Positions 37,906-47,724 are shown, numbered from the stretch's first letter. The stretch: 64,000 bases of DNA from Cupriavidus oxalaticus (GCF_004768545.1 NZ_CP038635.1:62001-126000); one strand, 5' to 3'. A program made the numbers and translations. The notes: generated by a model not told the origin, from the sequence alone.

Positions 37906-38921
37906 TCGAAATCATCCGACCTGGCGCGCTCGCCTCGGTGCAGGACCTGGGCCGTACCGGCTTCCGCCATATTGGCGTGGGCAGTTGCGGGGCGATGGAT
38001 ACACTGGCCGTGGCGGTCGGCAACCGGCTGCTGGGCAATGCGCCCGGGTGCGCCGCCATCGAATTCACGCTGGGACGCGCCGCGGTCCGCTTCCATGCGG
38101 ACATGCGCGTCGCGCTGGCTGGCGCGGAGTGCGGCGCGACGCTTGATGGCACGCCGGTCTGGTCCTGGCATGCCTTCGACGCGCACGCCGGCGAGATCCT
38201 GGTGCTGCCGCCGGCGCGTGGCGGCACACATGCCTATCTGTGCGTGGCAGGCGGCATTGCCGTGGAGCCGGTGATGGGCTCGCGCAGTACCGACCTGAAG
38301 GCCGCCTTTGGCGGCCTGGATGGCCGCGCGCTGCAGGAGGGCGACCGCTTGCCGGTGGGACGCGCGGGTTTGGCGGCCGATGGCGACTGGATCGGCGTGC
38401 AGGCGCCGGCGTGGGCGCTGCCCGCGGACGTCAGCGGCAAGGCCATGCCGGTGCGCATGTTGCCAGGCCCGGAGTATGAAGACTTCGAGGCGGAATCGCA
38501 GCAGGCGCTGTGGCAGTCCGACTGGGTTGTCACGCCCAACAGCAACCGCATGGGCCTGCGCCTGAACGGCCCCGCGCTGGCGCGCCGCGCCGAGCGCAGC
38601 GCCGACCTGCTGTCGCACGGCGTGGTGCCGGGCGTGATGCAGGTGCCGCCGGCCGGCCAGCCGATCGCGCTGATGGCCGATGCGCAGACCACCGGCGGCT
38701 ATCCCAAGATCGGCGTGGTGATCGGCGCCGACCTGTGGCGGCTGGCGCAGGTGCCGCTGGGCGCGGCCGTGCGCTTCGTGCCGGTGACGCTGGCACAGGC
38801 CGCTGCCGCGCAGGCGGCGCTGGACCGCTACCTGCGCCAGATCGAACAGGCGCTGCAATGGCAGGGCGACGGCATGGCCATCGCCGCGCGCCGGCGCACG
38901 CTGACCCGCGCGGCGGCCTGA
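37902..38921 (+). CDS. pxpC: 5-oxoprolinase subunit PxpC
   Basis: A 339-aa KipA/AHS2 family protein starting with GTG at 37902 (GTGA overlap with pxpB). The diagnostic start [32 protein letters not shown] and the later [13 protein letters not shown] and [15 protein letters not shown] segments are present. It pairs with PxpB as the other half of the carboxyltransferase-like complex of 5-oxoprolinase. It is followed 76 bp later by pxpA. Confidence 0.95.
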   Translation: MIEIIRPGALASVQDLGRTGFRHIGVGSCGAMDTLAVAVGNRLLGNAPGCAAIEFTLGRAAVRFHADMRVALAGAECGATLDGTPVWSWHAFDAHAGEILVLPPARGGTHAYLCVAGGIAVEPVMGSRSTDLKAAFGGLDGRALQEGDRLPVGRAGLAADGDWIGVQAPAWALPADVSGKAMPVRMLPGPEYEDFEAESQQALWQSDWVVTPNSNRMGLRLNGPALARRAERSADLLSHGVVPGVMQVPPAGQPIALMADAQTTGGYPKIGVVIGADLWRLAQVPLGAAVRFVPVTLAQAAAAQAALDRYLRQIEQALQWQGDGMAIAARRRTLTRAAA

Positions 38922-38997
38922 GCCGTCCGCGGTATTTGTACACATCGACAGAAGGCGGTATCGCGGCCCCGTCACCGCACCGCCCGGGAGAACGGCA

Positions 38998-39738
38998 ATG
39001 CAGATCGACCTGAACGCCGACCTCGGCGAAGGCTGCGGCAACGACGAGGCGCTGCTGGCGCTGATCAGTTCCGCCAACATAGCGTGCGGCTGGCACGCGG
39101 GCGACGCCGCCACCATGGTGCAAACGGTGAAGTGGGCGCTGGAGCATGGGGTCGCCATCGGCGCGCACCCGAGTTATCCGGACCGCGAGAACTTTGGCCG
39201 CACCGAGATGCAGCGCGACCCCGAGCACGTCTATGCCGACATGCTGTACCAGATCGGCGCCCTCGAGGCGATCGTGCGCGCGCAGGGCGGCGAGCTGCAC
39301 CACGTCAAGCCGCACGGCGCGCTGTACAACCAGGCCGTGCGCGACCCGGTGCTGGCGCGCGCCATCGTGCGCGCGGTGCGGGATTTCGATGCCGACCTGG
39401 TGTTCTTCGGCCTGGCCGGCAGCCACATGATCGACATCGCCAGGGAGGCCGGACTGCGCGTCAAGCAGGAGGTGTTTGCCGACCGCGGCTACAACCCCGA
39501 CGGCACGCTGGTCAGGCGCGGCACGCCCGGCGCCCTGCACGAGGACGAGGAAGTCGCGCTGAACCAGACGCTGACCATGGTGCGCGAGAAGCGCGTGCGC
39601 GCCATCGACGGCACCTGGGTGCCGATCCAGGCGGAGACCGTGTGCCTGCACGGCGACGGTGCCCATGCGCTGGCCTTTGCGCGCCGCATCCGCGAACGGC
39701 TCACCGCCGAGGGCATTGCCATCCGCGCCGGCAACTGA
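38998..39738 (+). CDS. pxpA: 5-oxoprolinase subunit PxpA
   Basis: A 246-aa LamB/YcsF family protein. It begins [36 protein letters not shown], with the metal-binding acidic and His residues of the deacetylase-like barrel, and contains [12 protein letters not shown]. It is the hydrolytic partner of PxpBC in pyroglutamate turnover. The gene order B-C-A with short gaps indicates one operon. It converges on the VanZ-family gene. Confidence 0.95.
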   Translation: MQIDLNADLGEGCGNDEALLALISSANIACGWHAGDAATMVQTVKWALEHGVAIGAHPSYPDRENFGRTEMQRDPEHVYADMLYQIGALEAIVRAQGGELHHVKPHGALYNQAVRDPVLARAIVRAVRDFDADLVFFGLAGSHMIDIAREAGLRVKQEVFADRGYNPDGTLVRRGTPGALHEDEEVALNQTLTMVREKRVRAIDGTWVPIQAETVCLHGDGAHALAFARRIRERLTAEGIAIRAGN

Positions 39739-39768
39739 CAACTGATAGCGCCCCCCGCAATCACGCAG

Positions 39769-41067
39769 TCACGGTTCCTGCGTGCCGGCCGCGGCCGACT
39801 CGCGGCGCGCCGCGGCCTTCTTCATGGCGTGGCGGCGCAGGCTGACCTGCTCGAAGCGCCAGATCACATAGCAGAACGCCAGGAACGGCCATAGCCACCC
39901 CAGCCATTGCGCCAGGCTGTTGAAGTGGATGAAGCGGCCCATGCGCCAGCCCTGCTCGGAAATCCATGCATAGGGATTCGACGGCAGCACGTTGGTCAGC
40001 ACCACCAGCGCGAGCAGCGCTACCATCGCCAGCACCGCGCGCAGCCAGCGCGGCAGGTACAACAGCAGCGCCAGCACCAGCGAGCTGGTCAGCAGCGCGA
40101 AGCGGCCGCCTTCGGACAGCCAGTTGAAGGCGCTGTCGGCCGGGAACTGCAACTCGGCCGCGGTGGCCTTGATCAGCAGCGCGGCAGCCAGCAGGCCGGC
40201 CAGGATGCGCAGCATCGGCGCGTTGCGGCGCATGGCGATCGAGGCGAACAGGCCGGTGCCGATCCAGCTGCTGGCGGTCACCAGCGATTCCAGCAGTTGC
40301 TGGCTCTGCATGTCCTCGGGCCGCAGGCCGATGTGGACCTGCCACGCCTCCAGCCGCGGGAACAGCATCTGCAGCACCTGCATCGGCCAGGATTCGGGAT
40401 CGGTCAGCCATTCGCGCACGATGCCGCCCATGCCGAACAGGTGCTCCTGCGGGAAGATCTGCGCGAACGGCCACAGCATCAGCAGGATGATGGCAAAGCT
40501 GGCATGCGGCTCGAACCAGGCATGGCGCAGCCGCGTCAGCCGGCCATCGTCGATCAGCGCGTGCGTAAACGGCGCCACCACCGCGCCGCCCAGCAGCGCC
40601 CCCAGCGCATTGGTGATCAGGTCGATGTTGGACGAGATCCGGTTCGGCAGCCAGGTCTGGAAGGCCTCCATGCAGGCCGACAGCAGCGCGCCGGCGCACA
40701 GCGCCACCAGCGTCGCGCGCCCGCCCGACATGCGCGGATGCAGCGACAGCACCACCAGCGCCCCGAAGGGGACATAGCCGATGACATTGGTCATCAGGTC
40801 GAAGTCGGTGATATAGCGCGGCTTGGGCGCGGTGACGAAGGCGAACGGCGAGATGCCGTTGTCGACCCAGCCGGAGAACGGGTAGAGGCTGGCATACACC
40901 ACCAGCAGCGTGAAGCAAATCAGCCCCACGCGGGCCAGCGGCGAATACTGCGGGCCGGAGGGTTCGGTCACGGTCGCAGTTTCCGCCGGTTGCGCCATCG
41001 GTGGCGCCGCCGGTTGCGCAGCCGGCGCCGGGGGCGGTGCGGAGGGCGGCGGGGCAGCCGGCTCCAT
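39769..41067 (-). CDS. VanZ family membrane protein
   Basis: A 432-aa protein with a Pro/Ala-rich cytoplasmic start (about 1-42). The VanZ-like core (about 48-180) starts with LICFTLLVVYASLYPFSGW and includes DLMTNVIGYVPFGALVVL and the SSNIDLITNALGALLGG block. The second half (about 190-415) adds further hydrophobic helices not found in short VanZ proteins. VanZ proteins confer low-level teicoplanin resistance in enterococci, but most have no known role. It follows the MCE operon on the same strand, 20 bp after the lipoprotein gene, and may be part of it. Confidence 0.82.
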   Translation of the reverse strand: MEPAAPPPSAPPPAPAAQPAAPPMAQPAETATVTEPSGPQYSPLARVGLICFTLLVVYASLYPFSGWVDNGISPFAFVTAPKPRYITDFDLMTNVIGYVPFGALVVLSLHPRMSGGRATLVALCAGALLSACMEAFQTWLPNRISSNIDLITNALGALLGGAVVAPFTHALIDDGRLTRLRHAWFEPHASFAIILLMLWPFAQIFPQEHLFGMGGIVREWLTDPESWPMQVLQMLFPRLEAWQVHIGLRPEDMQSQQLLESLVTASSWIGTGLFASIAMRRNAPMLRILAGLLAAALLIKATAAELQFPADSAFNWLSEGGRFALLTSSLVLALLLYLPRWLRAVLAMVALLALVVLTNVLPSNPYAWISEQGWRMGRFIHFNSLAQWLGWLWPFLAFCYVIWRFEQVSLRRHAMKKAAARRESAAAGTQEP

Positions 41068-41087
41068 GGCAAATCTCCTTGTCTGTC

Positions 41088-41771
41088 TTACTTTAGCGGC
41101 AGCGTGGCGGTCCAGTCGAGCAGCGCGGCGATGGCGGCGTCGCTGGCTTCGGCCAGCGCCTTGACCCCGCCGGCGCCGTCGGCGCTGGGCGCGGGCCGGC
41201 GCACCTCGAAGGTCTGCTGGCCGAGCTGGCCGCGGTGGAACACGGTGGCGCGCAGCCGCACCACGCCCTGGCTGGTGGTGGTGCTGTCGAACACCTGCTC
41301 GAAGGCCAGCAGGTCGACCTTGAGCCCCGGCACGCTGGTATCGCCGGCCCAGGCCAGCCCGCCGCGCGCCGCCACCGACTCGCGCAGGCGCTCGTCGAAC
41401 AGGCGCGTCGGCGACATCACCCAGCGCTGCGTGGCATAGGGTTGCAGCCGCTGCGCCTGCGCGTACAGCAGGCGGTAGTAGAGTGCATTGCCTTCAAGCC
41501 AGTCGGGGCCGTCGGTCTGCGATACGCGCAGCCTGGGCAGCGGCGCGGGCGCTGCGCCGGCAGCATTGCCTGCCGTGCCGGCAAGCGCGGCGGACGGCCC
41601 CAGGTCGTACGTGACGGTCGGCGTCCCGCGCGATAGCGCGCAGCCGGACAGCACCAGCGCGGCGCCGGCCAGCGCCAGCAGTGTGGCGGCGGTGCGGGGG
41701 CGGATGGTCCGGCGTGAATTGTCGGTGGCAGGGATCACGGCGAGGCCTTGGCGGTTGTCGTTGTCTGGCAT
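41088..41771 (-). CDS. ABC-type transport auxiliary lipoprotein (PqiC-like)
   Basis: A 227-aa lipoprotein with a somewhat long N-terminal region; the lipobox LVLSGC places the acylated Cys near residue 43. The mature part has the auxiliary-lipoprotein fold (PqiC/DUF330-like) with YDLGPSAAL near its start and LRVSQTDGPDWLEGNALYYRLLYAQAQRLQPYATQRWVMSPTRLF. Such outer-membrane lipoproteins dock MCE tunnels to the outer membrane. It follows the MCE gene by 42 bp. Confidence 0.85.
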   Translation of the reverse strand: MPDNDNRQGLAVIPATDNSRRTIRPRTAATLLALAGAALVLSGCALSRGTPTVTYDLGPSAALAGTAGNAAGAAPAPLPRLRVSQTDGPDWLEGNALYYRLLYAQAQRLQPYATQRWVMSPTRLFDERLRESVAARGGLAWAGDTSVPGLKVDLLAFEQVFDSTTTSQGVVRLRATVFHRGQLGQQTFEVRRPAPSADGAGGVKALAEASDAAIAALLDWTATLPLK

Positions 41772-41813
41772 GGCGATGGTCGTCGGTTCGTCGTCGTCAT
41801 GTCGTCTGTTACA

Positions 41814-42755
41814 TCAGGGCGTGCTGAAGCCCGGCTCGCCCGGCCCCGGCACCGGCGCCGGCGCGCCAAACAGCACGCTGGTCGGGCTGTCGTTGAACTG
41901 GCCGGCGGCACGCTCGAAGCTGCGCGCGGTCTGGCGCGCATCGCGTGCAAGCCCGTTGAGCTGCGGCAGCGTCTCCTGGCTGAAGTTGCCGGCCGCGGTC
42001 TGCACCGACGCCGCCGCGCCCTGCAGGTCGTGCCCGACACTGTCGACCGTACGCAGCACCGTGCCGTTGGGGCTGGCCAGCTCCTGCGTCAGGCGCCGCG
42101 TCGATTCCAGCGTGGCGTTGAGGTTCTCGGCCACGCGCGGCAGGCGGTTGGCCGCCGGCGCCAGCGCGTCCGACAGCTTCGAGTAGTCCTCGGCGGTCTT
42201 GCGCACCGAGCGGATCGCGGCCATCAGTTCATTGCGGTTGGCGGTCTGGAACATGTCGGTGAGCGAGGCCATCAGCGTCTCGGTCTGCGTCAGCAGTGAA
42301 TCGCCACGCTTTTCCAGCTCTTCGAAGAAGCCCGGGCGCATGGCGATGCGCGCGACCGCCTTGGGCGAGGTGCGCAGCGGCGGCGAGGCATCGGCGCCCG
42401 CATGCGCGGCCGTGTCGTCCAGCTGCACGTAGGCGATGCCGGTGACGCCCTGGAAGCCCAGCGTGGCATAGGTGGTGCGCGTGATCGGCGTGTCCTGGTT
42501 GACGCTGATGCGCACGATGATCTGGCCCGGCACCTGCGGGTCGAACTTGATCGACTCCACCTTGCCCACCGCCAACCCGCGGTATTTGACGTCGGCCTGC
42601 GGCCCGAGCCCGTTCACGGTGGAGCGCGTGATCAGGTCGTACGGCACGCGCACGGCGTGGTCGCTGCTGAACCAGAACAGCGCGAACAGCACCAGCACTG
42701 CCAGGCCGATGGTGAACACGCCGGCAAGGAACGCGTGTGACTTGTTTTCCATCAT
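41814..42755 (-). CDS. MCE domain (MlaD/PqiB-like) lipid transport protein
   Basis: A 313-aa protein with one N-terminal membrane helix (about 8-30) and a single MCE domain (about 40-120; LITRSTVNGLGPQADVKYRGLAVGKVESIKF). A long helical C-terminal region (about 140-290) would form part of a periplasmic tunnel. Length and the single MCE domain resemble MlaD-type proteins with an extended tail rather than multi-MCE PqiB. ATG 42755 or 42752 (ATGATG) overlaps the ATPase stop, so expression is coupled. Confidence 0.9.
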   Translation of the reverse strand: MMENKSHAFLAGVFTIGLAVLVLFALFWFSSDHAVRVPYDLITRSTVNGLGPQADVKYRGLAVGKVESIKFDPQVPGQIIVRISVNQDTPITRTTYATLGFQGVTGIAYVQLDDTAAHAGADASPPLRTSPKAVARIAMRPGFFEELEKRGDSLLTQTETLMASLTDMFQTANRNELMAAIRSVRKTAEDYSKLSDALAPAANRLPRVAENLNATLESTRRLTQELASPNGTVLRTVDSVGHDLQGAAASVQTAAGNFSQETLPQLNGLARDARQTARSFERAAGQFNDSPTSVLFGAPAPVPGPGEPGFSTP

Positions 42756-43606
42756 GCTTCTCCGGGAGGCGCCGCGGGTTGCCCCGCTTGCGGCAGCGCC
42801 TGCAAGGCGCGCTGGGCGCGTTCGCCCAGGAAATATTCGCGGATGAAGGGGTGGTCCACCTTTACCACTTCAGGGATCGACGCGGCGGCGACGACCTTGT
42901 GGTCGGCCAGCACCGCGACGCGGTCGGACAGCGCCACCAGCGTGTCGAGGTCGTGCGTAATCATCACTACCGTGAGGCCCAGCTCTCGCCGAAGTTCCCG
43001 GATCAGCGCCACGTAGTCGTCCGAAGCCATCGGATCGAGGCCGGCGGTAGGCTCGTCGAGGAACAGCAGTTCCGGCTCCAGCGCCAGCGCGCGTGCCAGC
43101 GCCACGCGCTTGATCATGCCGCCGGACAGGTCCGACGGCATCTTGTCCGCATCGCGCGCCGACAGGCCCACCAGTTGCAGCTTGAGCAGCGCCGCCCGGC
43201 AGATCAGGTTGTCCGGCAGCGCGCGCAACTCGCGCAGCGGCAGTGCGATATTGTCGATCACCGACAGCGCCGAGAACAGCGCGCCGCGCTGGAACTGCAG
43301 TCCCCAGCGGTTGCGCAGCGCCTGCAGCTGCGCCGGGCGCAACTTGGCCGGCGCTTCGCCGAACACCTTGATGCTGCCCGAGGTCGGCCGCTCCAGCCCC
43401 ACGATCTGGCGCAGCAGCACGGTCTTGCCGCTGCCCGAGCCGCCCACGATCGACAGCGCCTCGCCGCGCCACACGTCCAGGTCGACGTGGTCGTGCACCA
43501 CGGCCTTGCCAAAGCGCTTGACCAGGTTGCGCACCTCGATCACCGCGGTACGCTGCGCCGGCGCGGGCGGCACGGAGGGCGCGGACGGTTCCGTTGGCGC
43601 GCTCAT
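42752..43606 (-). CDS. ABC transporter ATPase (MlaF-like)
   Basis: A 284-aa ATPase from ATG 43606. After a Pro/Ser-rich start of ~18 residues come Walker A GGSGSGKTVLL (about 52-62), a Q loop, the signature LSGGMIKRVALARALA, Walker B ELLFLDEPTAGLDP and the switch His in MITHDLD. The LSGGM signature is usual for MCE-associated ATPases. It energises lipid movement through the permease encoded just upstream, with which its start overlaps by 4 bp. Confidence 0.93.
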   Translation of the reverse strand: MSAPTEPSAPSVPPAPAQRTAVIEVRNLVKRFGKAVVHDHVDLDVWRGEALSIVGGSGSGKTVLLRQIVGLERPTSGSIKVFGEAPAKLRPAQLQALRNRWGLQFQRGALFSALSVIDNIALPLRELRALPDNLICRAALLKLQLVGLSARDADKMPSDLSGGMIKRVALARALALEPELLFLDEPTAGLDPMASDDYVALIRELRRELGLTVVMITHDLDTLVALSDRVAVLADHKVVAAASIPEVVKVDHPFIREYFLGERAQRALQALPQAGQPAAPPGEA

Positions 43607-44733
43607 ATCCCCACGTCCTTGAACAGGACGGCAAACACCGCGTCGGCCAGGATCACGATGGTGATGGAGGTCACCACCGACGCGGTGGTGCCTTCGCCCA
43701 GGCTTTGTGTATTGGGCTTGATACGCAGCCCGAAGTGGCACGCCGTCAGCGCGATCAGGATGCCGAATGCCACGCCCTTGCCCAGCCCCAGCCACAGGTT
43801 GGCCACCGGCACCGCGTCGGGCAGTTCGCGCAGGAAGAACGCGGCGCTGATGCCGAGCTGCATGCGCGCGGCCACCATGCCGCCGGCCAGCGCCATCACG
43901 TCGGTCCACGCCACCAGCAGCGGCATCGAGATGGCCAGCGCGATCACGCGCGGCATGATCAGCCGGAAGCCGTGCGAGATCCCCATCACGCGCATGGCAT
44001 CGAGTTCTTCGGTGACGCGCATCACGCCGATCTGCGCGGTGATGGCCGAGCCGGACCGGCCCGCGATCAGGATCGCCGCCAGCACCGGCCCCAGTTCGCG
44101 GATCACCGCCATGCCGAGGATATTGACGATGAACGTGCTGGCGCCGAACATGCGCAGCTGGTTCGCCGACAGGTACGACAGCACGATGCCGATCAGGAAC
44201 CCGACCAGCGCGGTGATGCCGAGCGCCTTGTAGCCGACGTTGTAGATATTTGCCGAGACCTCGCGCCAGGGGCCGCGCTGCGGCATGCGCGCGAAGCGCA
44301 GCAGGTCGAACGCCAGCTGGCCCAGCATGGTGATGCCGATGGCCAGCTGCACGCCGAACGACATCACGTTGGCGCCTAACAGCGTAATCGGGTTGAAGCG
44401 GTCCACCATGTGCTTCTTCCAGCCTTCGTCCTGCACCGCGGCGATGCGCTCGAATACACGGCGCTGGCCCTCGCTGGCCTCGATCTGCTGCGGCATCTTG
44501 CCGTCCCACGCCTGCCACAGCAGCTGTCCGCCGATATGGTCCAGCCGCTGCACTTCGGCCAGCGACCATTGCGCATGCTCCGGCGCCTGCGCCAGTTCGT
44601 GCAATTGCGTGCGCAGCTGCCGGGCCTGGTGGCAGCCGGCCAGCGCGAGCGCGGTCCAGTCGCCACTCAGCGCTACGCTGACGGTCCCGTCCCCGCGCGT
44701 GATATGGAAGTCTGGCGTCGTCTGTCGTTCCAA
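43603..44733 (-). CDS. MlaE-type permease with fused N-terminal STAS domain
   Basis: A 376-aa protein. Residues ~1-110 are a STAS-like domain (HITRGDGTVSVALSGDWTALALAG, then WSLAEVQRLDHIGGQLLWQAWDG). Residues ~130-376 are the MlaE/YrbE permease with five to six helices and the family segments INILGMAVIRELGPVLAAILIAGRSGSAITAQIGVMRVTEELDAMRVMG (seen here as IVNILGMAVIREL onward). In E. coli the STAS protein MlaB is separate and stabilises MlaF; here it is supplied in cis. It heads the minus-strand operon. Confidence 0.92.
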   Translation of the reverse strand: MERQTTPDFHITRGDGTVSVALSGDWTALALAGCHQARQLRTQLHELAQAPEHAQWSLAEVQRLDHIGGQLLWQAWDGKMPQQIEASEGQRRVFERIAAVQDEGWKKHMVDRFNPITLLGANVMSFGVQLAIGITMLGQLAFDLLRFARMPQRGPWREVSANIYNVGYKALGITALVGFLIGIVLSYLSANQLRMFGASTFIVNILGMAVIRELGPVLAAILIAGRSGSAITAQIGVMRVTEELDAMRVMGISHGFRLIMPRVIALAISMPLLVAWTDVMALAGGMVAARMQLGISAAFFLRELPDAVPVANLWLGLGKGVAFGILIALTACHFGLRIKPNTQSLGEGTTASVVTSITIVILADAVFAVLFKDVGI

Positions 44734-44926
44734 GGGCTAGCGATGTGATGGCCGAGTCCCGATTCTAAGCCACCCGCCCGGCTGGCGCGACCGCGGCCGC
44801 GTCCGGGCAGGGGGGCGGTCCTGGAGCATACGTGCCGCGCGGCTACAATGCGGCAGTCGGGCAGGCGCCATGCCTGCCAGCTTTCGCACCACTCCGCACC
44901 GCAGATTGCCACCAGCGCAGCTTCCC

Positions 44927-45808
44927 ATGCCAGACGCCCCTGAATCCTCCCTCACGCCCGCCTCGGGCCCGTCCGACTCCTGGCGCATCGATCCCGCCGC
45001 CCTGCGCGCCGCGCTGCCGCCGGCACTGCGCGACTGGAAGCTGGAGCTGGTCGAAGAAACCGGCTCGACCAATGCCGACCTGACCGCCGCATGCCGCCAC
45101 GCACCCTGGTCGGATGCCGGCTGGCTGCGCCTGGCTTACCGCCAGACAGCCGGGCGCGGGCGCCTGGGACGGCCGTGGCAGGGGCAGGCGGGCATGACCT
45201 TCTCGGTGGCGCTGCCGCTCGCGCTGGCGCCGGCACAACTCACCGGCCTGAGCCTGGCGGTGGGGCTGGCGCTGGCCGAAGCGCTCGGCGATGTCGACCC
45301 GCGCCTGGGCGCGCGCGTCGGCCTGAAATGGCCGAACGACCTGCAGATCGATGGCCGCAAGCTGGCCGGCATCCTGATCGAATCGGTGCGCGCCGGGCAG
45401 AACCGGATCTGGGCCGTGATCGGCATCGGCCTGAACCTGGTGCGCGATGCGCAGATGGAAGCCGCGCTGGGCCGCGAGCTGGCCGGCGTGGCCGAGGCCG
45501 TGCCGGGCTTCGACGCCAGCCGCGACGCGGCGCGCCTGCTGGCTGCGGTGCTGGAGCGGCTGGCATCGATGCGCACCGCGTTCCTGGCCCATGGCTTCGG
45601 GCCGATGGCGCGGCGCTGGTCCGCCGCCGATGCCTACCGCGACCAGCCGGTGCGGCTGCTGCACGACGGCAAGGTGATCGCGGAGGGCTTGGCGCGCGGC
45701 GTCGACGAGGCCGGCCAGCTGCTGCTGGAAACCCCGACGGGGCTGGAGCGGGTGGCCAGCGGCGAGCTGTCGCTGCGCCCGGCGCCGGGGCAGGAGGATG
45801 GCGCATGA
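44927..45808 (+). CDS. birA: Biotin--[acetyl-CoA carboxylase] ligase (monofunctional BirA)
   Basis: A 293-aa ligase from ATG 44927. It contains the [12 protein letters not shown] opening, the biotin-binding [25 protein letters not shown] segment, the [19 protein letters not shown] block and the C-terminal SH3-like domain. It attaches biotin to AccB and other carboxylases. The N-terminal ~35 residues are low complexity; the helix-turn-helix of E. coli BirA is absent, so it is not a repressor of bio genes. Its last codons overlap coaX (ATGA). Confidence 0.94.
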   Translation: MPDAPESSLTPASGPSDSWRIDPAALRAALPPALRDWKLELVEETGSTNADLTAACRHAPWSDAGWLRLAYRQTAGRGRLGRPWQGQAGMTFSVALPLALAPAQLTGLSLAVGLALAEALGDVDPRLGARVGLKWPNDLQIDGRKLAGILIESVRAGQNRIWAVIGIGLNLVRDAQMEAALGRELAGVAEAVPGFDASRDAARLLAAVLERLASMRTAFLAHGFGPMARRWSAADAYRDQPVRLLHDGKVIAEGLARGVDEAGQLLLETPTGLERVASGELSLRPAPGQEDGA

Positions 45809-46644
45809 GCGTGCCGCAGCTGCTGATCGACATCGGCAATACGCGCCTGAAATGGGCATGGTGCGAGGCCGGCGCGCCGCTGCCGGCCGGGGCGGGCTTG
45901 CCCACGCCGTGGCAGCACGGTGGCGCGGTCGCGCATGCCGATGAAAACGCGCTGAAGACGCTGGCCGCCGACCTGCGCGCGCTGCGCGGCACCGGCCCGA
46001 TGCCGGCGGTCTGGATCACCAACGTCGCCGGCCCGGTGATCGCCGCCGCCGTCGATGCGGCGCTGGCCGACGCCTTCGGCGGCTGCGCGCCGGTGCACTG
46101 GGTGCGCAGCAGCGCGGCGCACGGCAACCTCGTCAACGGCTACCGCGAGCCCACGCAGCTGGGAGTCGACCGCTGGGTCGGCGCCATCGGCGCGCATCGC
46201 TGGCTGCCGCACGACACGCTGCTGATCGTGACCGCGGGCACCGCGACCACGCTCGATATCGTCACCGTCGGCGCGGATGGCCGCGCTCGCTTCGAGGGCG
46301 GCCTGATCCTGCCGGGGCTGGCGCTGATGCTGGGCACGCTGGCGCGCAATACCGCGCAGCTGCCGGCGCTGGAGGTGCAGGAGGTGCAGGAGGCCGGCAC
46401 CGGGGCCGGCGCGCATCTGCGCTGGGCCGACAACACCCACGACGCGATCGCCGCCGGCTGCCTGGCCGCGCAGGCGGGCGCGATCGAACGCACCTGGCGC
46501 GCGCTGGGCGAACGCGGGCCGACGCGCTGCCTGCTGTCCGGCGGCGCACGCAGCGCGCTGGCCGGCGCGCTCGCGGTGCCCTTCGAGATGCACGATAATC
46601 TGGTGTTGCTCGGCCTGCATGCGATGGCGTCGGCCGAGGCCTAG
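45805..46644 (+). CDS. coaX: Type III pantothenate kinase
   Basis: A 279-aa ASKHA-fold kinase for the first step of CoA synthesis. Motifs are intact: phosphate-1 [14 protein letters not shown], the [13 protein letters not shown] pantothenate region, the [11 protein letters not shown] phosphate-2 motif and [15 protein letters not shown] 45805 overlaps the birA stop, so the pair is coupled. The TAG stop lies inside a 25-bp tandem duplication (46640-46689). Confidence 0.95.
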   Translation: MSVPQLLIDIGNTRLKWAWCEAGAPLPAGAGLPTPWQHGGAVAHADENALKTLAADLRALRGTGPMPAVWITNVAGPVIAAAVDAALADAFGGCAPVHWVRSSAAHGNLVNGYREPTQLGVDRWVGAIGAHRWLPHDTLLIVTAGTATTLDIVTVGADGRARFEGGLILPGLALMLGTLARNTAQLPALEVQEVQEAGTGAGAHLRWADNTHDAIAAGCLAAQAGAIERTWRALGERGPTRCLLSGGARSALAGALAVPFEMHDNLVLLGLHAMASAEA

Positions 46645-46689
46645 CGGCCATCGCCTTGACCACGCCTAGCGGCCATCGCCTTGACCACG
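46640..46689 (+). repeat. 25-bp perfect tandem duplication at the coaX stop
   Basis: The 25-bp unit beginning CCTAGCGGCCATCGCC and ending TTGACCACG occurs at 46640-46664 and again at 46665-46689 with no difference. The first copy contains the coaX stop codon; the second pushes the next gene downstream. It looks like a recent slippage or replication event. Confidence 0.9.
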
Positions 46690-46717
46690 TAATCCCCGCA
46701 CGCTCTGCCGCCGTTCC

Positions 46718-46966
46718 ATGTCCGCCCCACGCGCCCTGCGCATTGCCCTGATGTTGCTGCTCCTTGCCAACGCCTTGCTGGTGGCGGCGCTGGCCGGCCT
46801 GTTCGGCGCGAATCCGCTTGGCGGCTGGTTCGGCACGCCGCGCGAGCCGCACCGGCTCGGGCAGCAAGTGCGCGCCGAGCGCCTGCAGCAGCTGCCGCCG
46901 GCACCTTCGCGCGCGGCAGACGCCGCGCCGCGTGGCACCTTGCCGGTGGCGCGGCGTCAGGACTGA
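46718..46966 (+). CDS. Short single-pass membrane protein after coaX
   Basis: An 82-aa product: a basic start, one membrane helix (about 8-30, IALMLLLLANALLVAALAGLFG), then GGWFGTPREPHRLGQQVRAERLQQLPP and a polar tail ending at residue 82. In related genomes birA-coaX is often followed by a SPOR-domain protein with this kind of anchor; here the frame ends before any SPOR domain, so this may be a shortened version. That comparison is from memory and should be treated as inference. The function is unknown. Confidence 0.65.
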   Translation: MSAPRALRIALMLLLLANALLVAALAGLFGANPLGGWFGTPREPHRLGQQVRAERLQQLPPAPSRAADAAPRGTLPVARRQD

Positions 46967-46975
46967 GCGCGCGGC

Positions 46976-47470
46976 TCAGCCGGCCTGGCGCACCTTGGTC
47001 AGCAGCTTGGTGGTGGAGCGGTCGTGCAGGAAGGGGATGGCGTAGGCCTGGCCGCCCCAGCTGCGCACCAGCCGGGTTTCTTCCAGCGTATCGATGTCAT
47101 AGTCGCCGCCCTTGACGTAGATGTCGGGGCGCACCAGCCGGATCAGCTCGACCGGCGTCTGCTCGCGGAACATCGCCACCAGGTCGACCGACGCCAGTGC
47201 GGCCAGCAGCGCCATGCGGTCCGATTCGTGGTTGAGCGGACGGTCGTCGCCCTTGCCCAGCATCTTGACCGAAGCATCGCTGTTGACGCCGACCACTAGG
47301 CTCGCGCCCAGCGCGCGCGCCTGCGCCAGGTAGGTGGCATGGCCGCGATGCAGGATATCGAAGACGCCGTTGGTGAACACCAGCGGGCGCGGCAGCGCGG
47401 CGATGCGCGCGGCCAGCTCGGCGTGGTTGTCGGCGGGAGTCAGCTTGGATTCGAAGGCGGGTACGGACAT
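46976..47470 (-). CDS. rfaE2: D-glycero-beta-D-manno-heptose 1-phosphate adenylyltransferase
   Basis: A 164-aa nucleotidyltransferase, equal to the C-terminal half of E. coli HldE. The HxGH site is in FDILHRGHATYLAQA, and KMLGKGDDRPLNHESDRMALLAALASVD plus the RPDIYVKGGDYDIDTLEE segment match the family. It makes ADP-heptose for the LPS inner core. The kinase half must be encoded elsewhere. It runs head-on into the small membrane protein gene with a 9-bp gap; the IS4 element lies upstream of its promoter region. Confidence 0.95.
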   Translation of the reverse strand: MSVPAFESKLTPADNHAELAARIAALPRPLVFTNGVFDILHRGHATYLAQARALGASLVVGVNSDASVKMLGKGDDRPLNHESDRMALLAALASVDLVAMFREQTPVELIRLVRPDIYVKGGDYDIDTLEETRLVRSWGGQAYAIPFLHDRSTTKLLTKVRQAG

Positions 47471-47724
47471 GGGTCAGGGATCGGATGGTGGAGGCCGGCG
47501 CTGGCGGCGCCGGCACGCTTGTCCGAATGGTACCCCGTCCGCCGGGGTTCGCCGTCCGTTCAGCGCTGCCTACCCCACCAGCGCCACCGCCGCGTCGCTG
47601 GCGGGCAGCGGCACCGTGGCGGCGGCAATGCCGGCGCATCACCGCTCGTAGAACAGTTCGTCACCGGCAAGCGCCGGTGCGGACGGTCAAGTATGCGGGA
47701 ATTGGCGGCGCTGGCGCGCCAATG

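Noticed and set aside
42752..44569. 605-codon minus-strand frame covering ATPase and upstream
   Set aside because: Only the part from ATG 43606 is a real ATPase; the upstream extension is the out-of-frame shadow of the permease gene.
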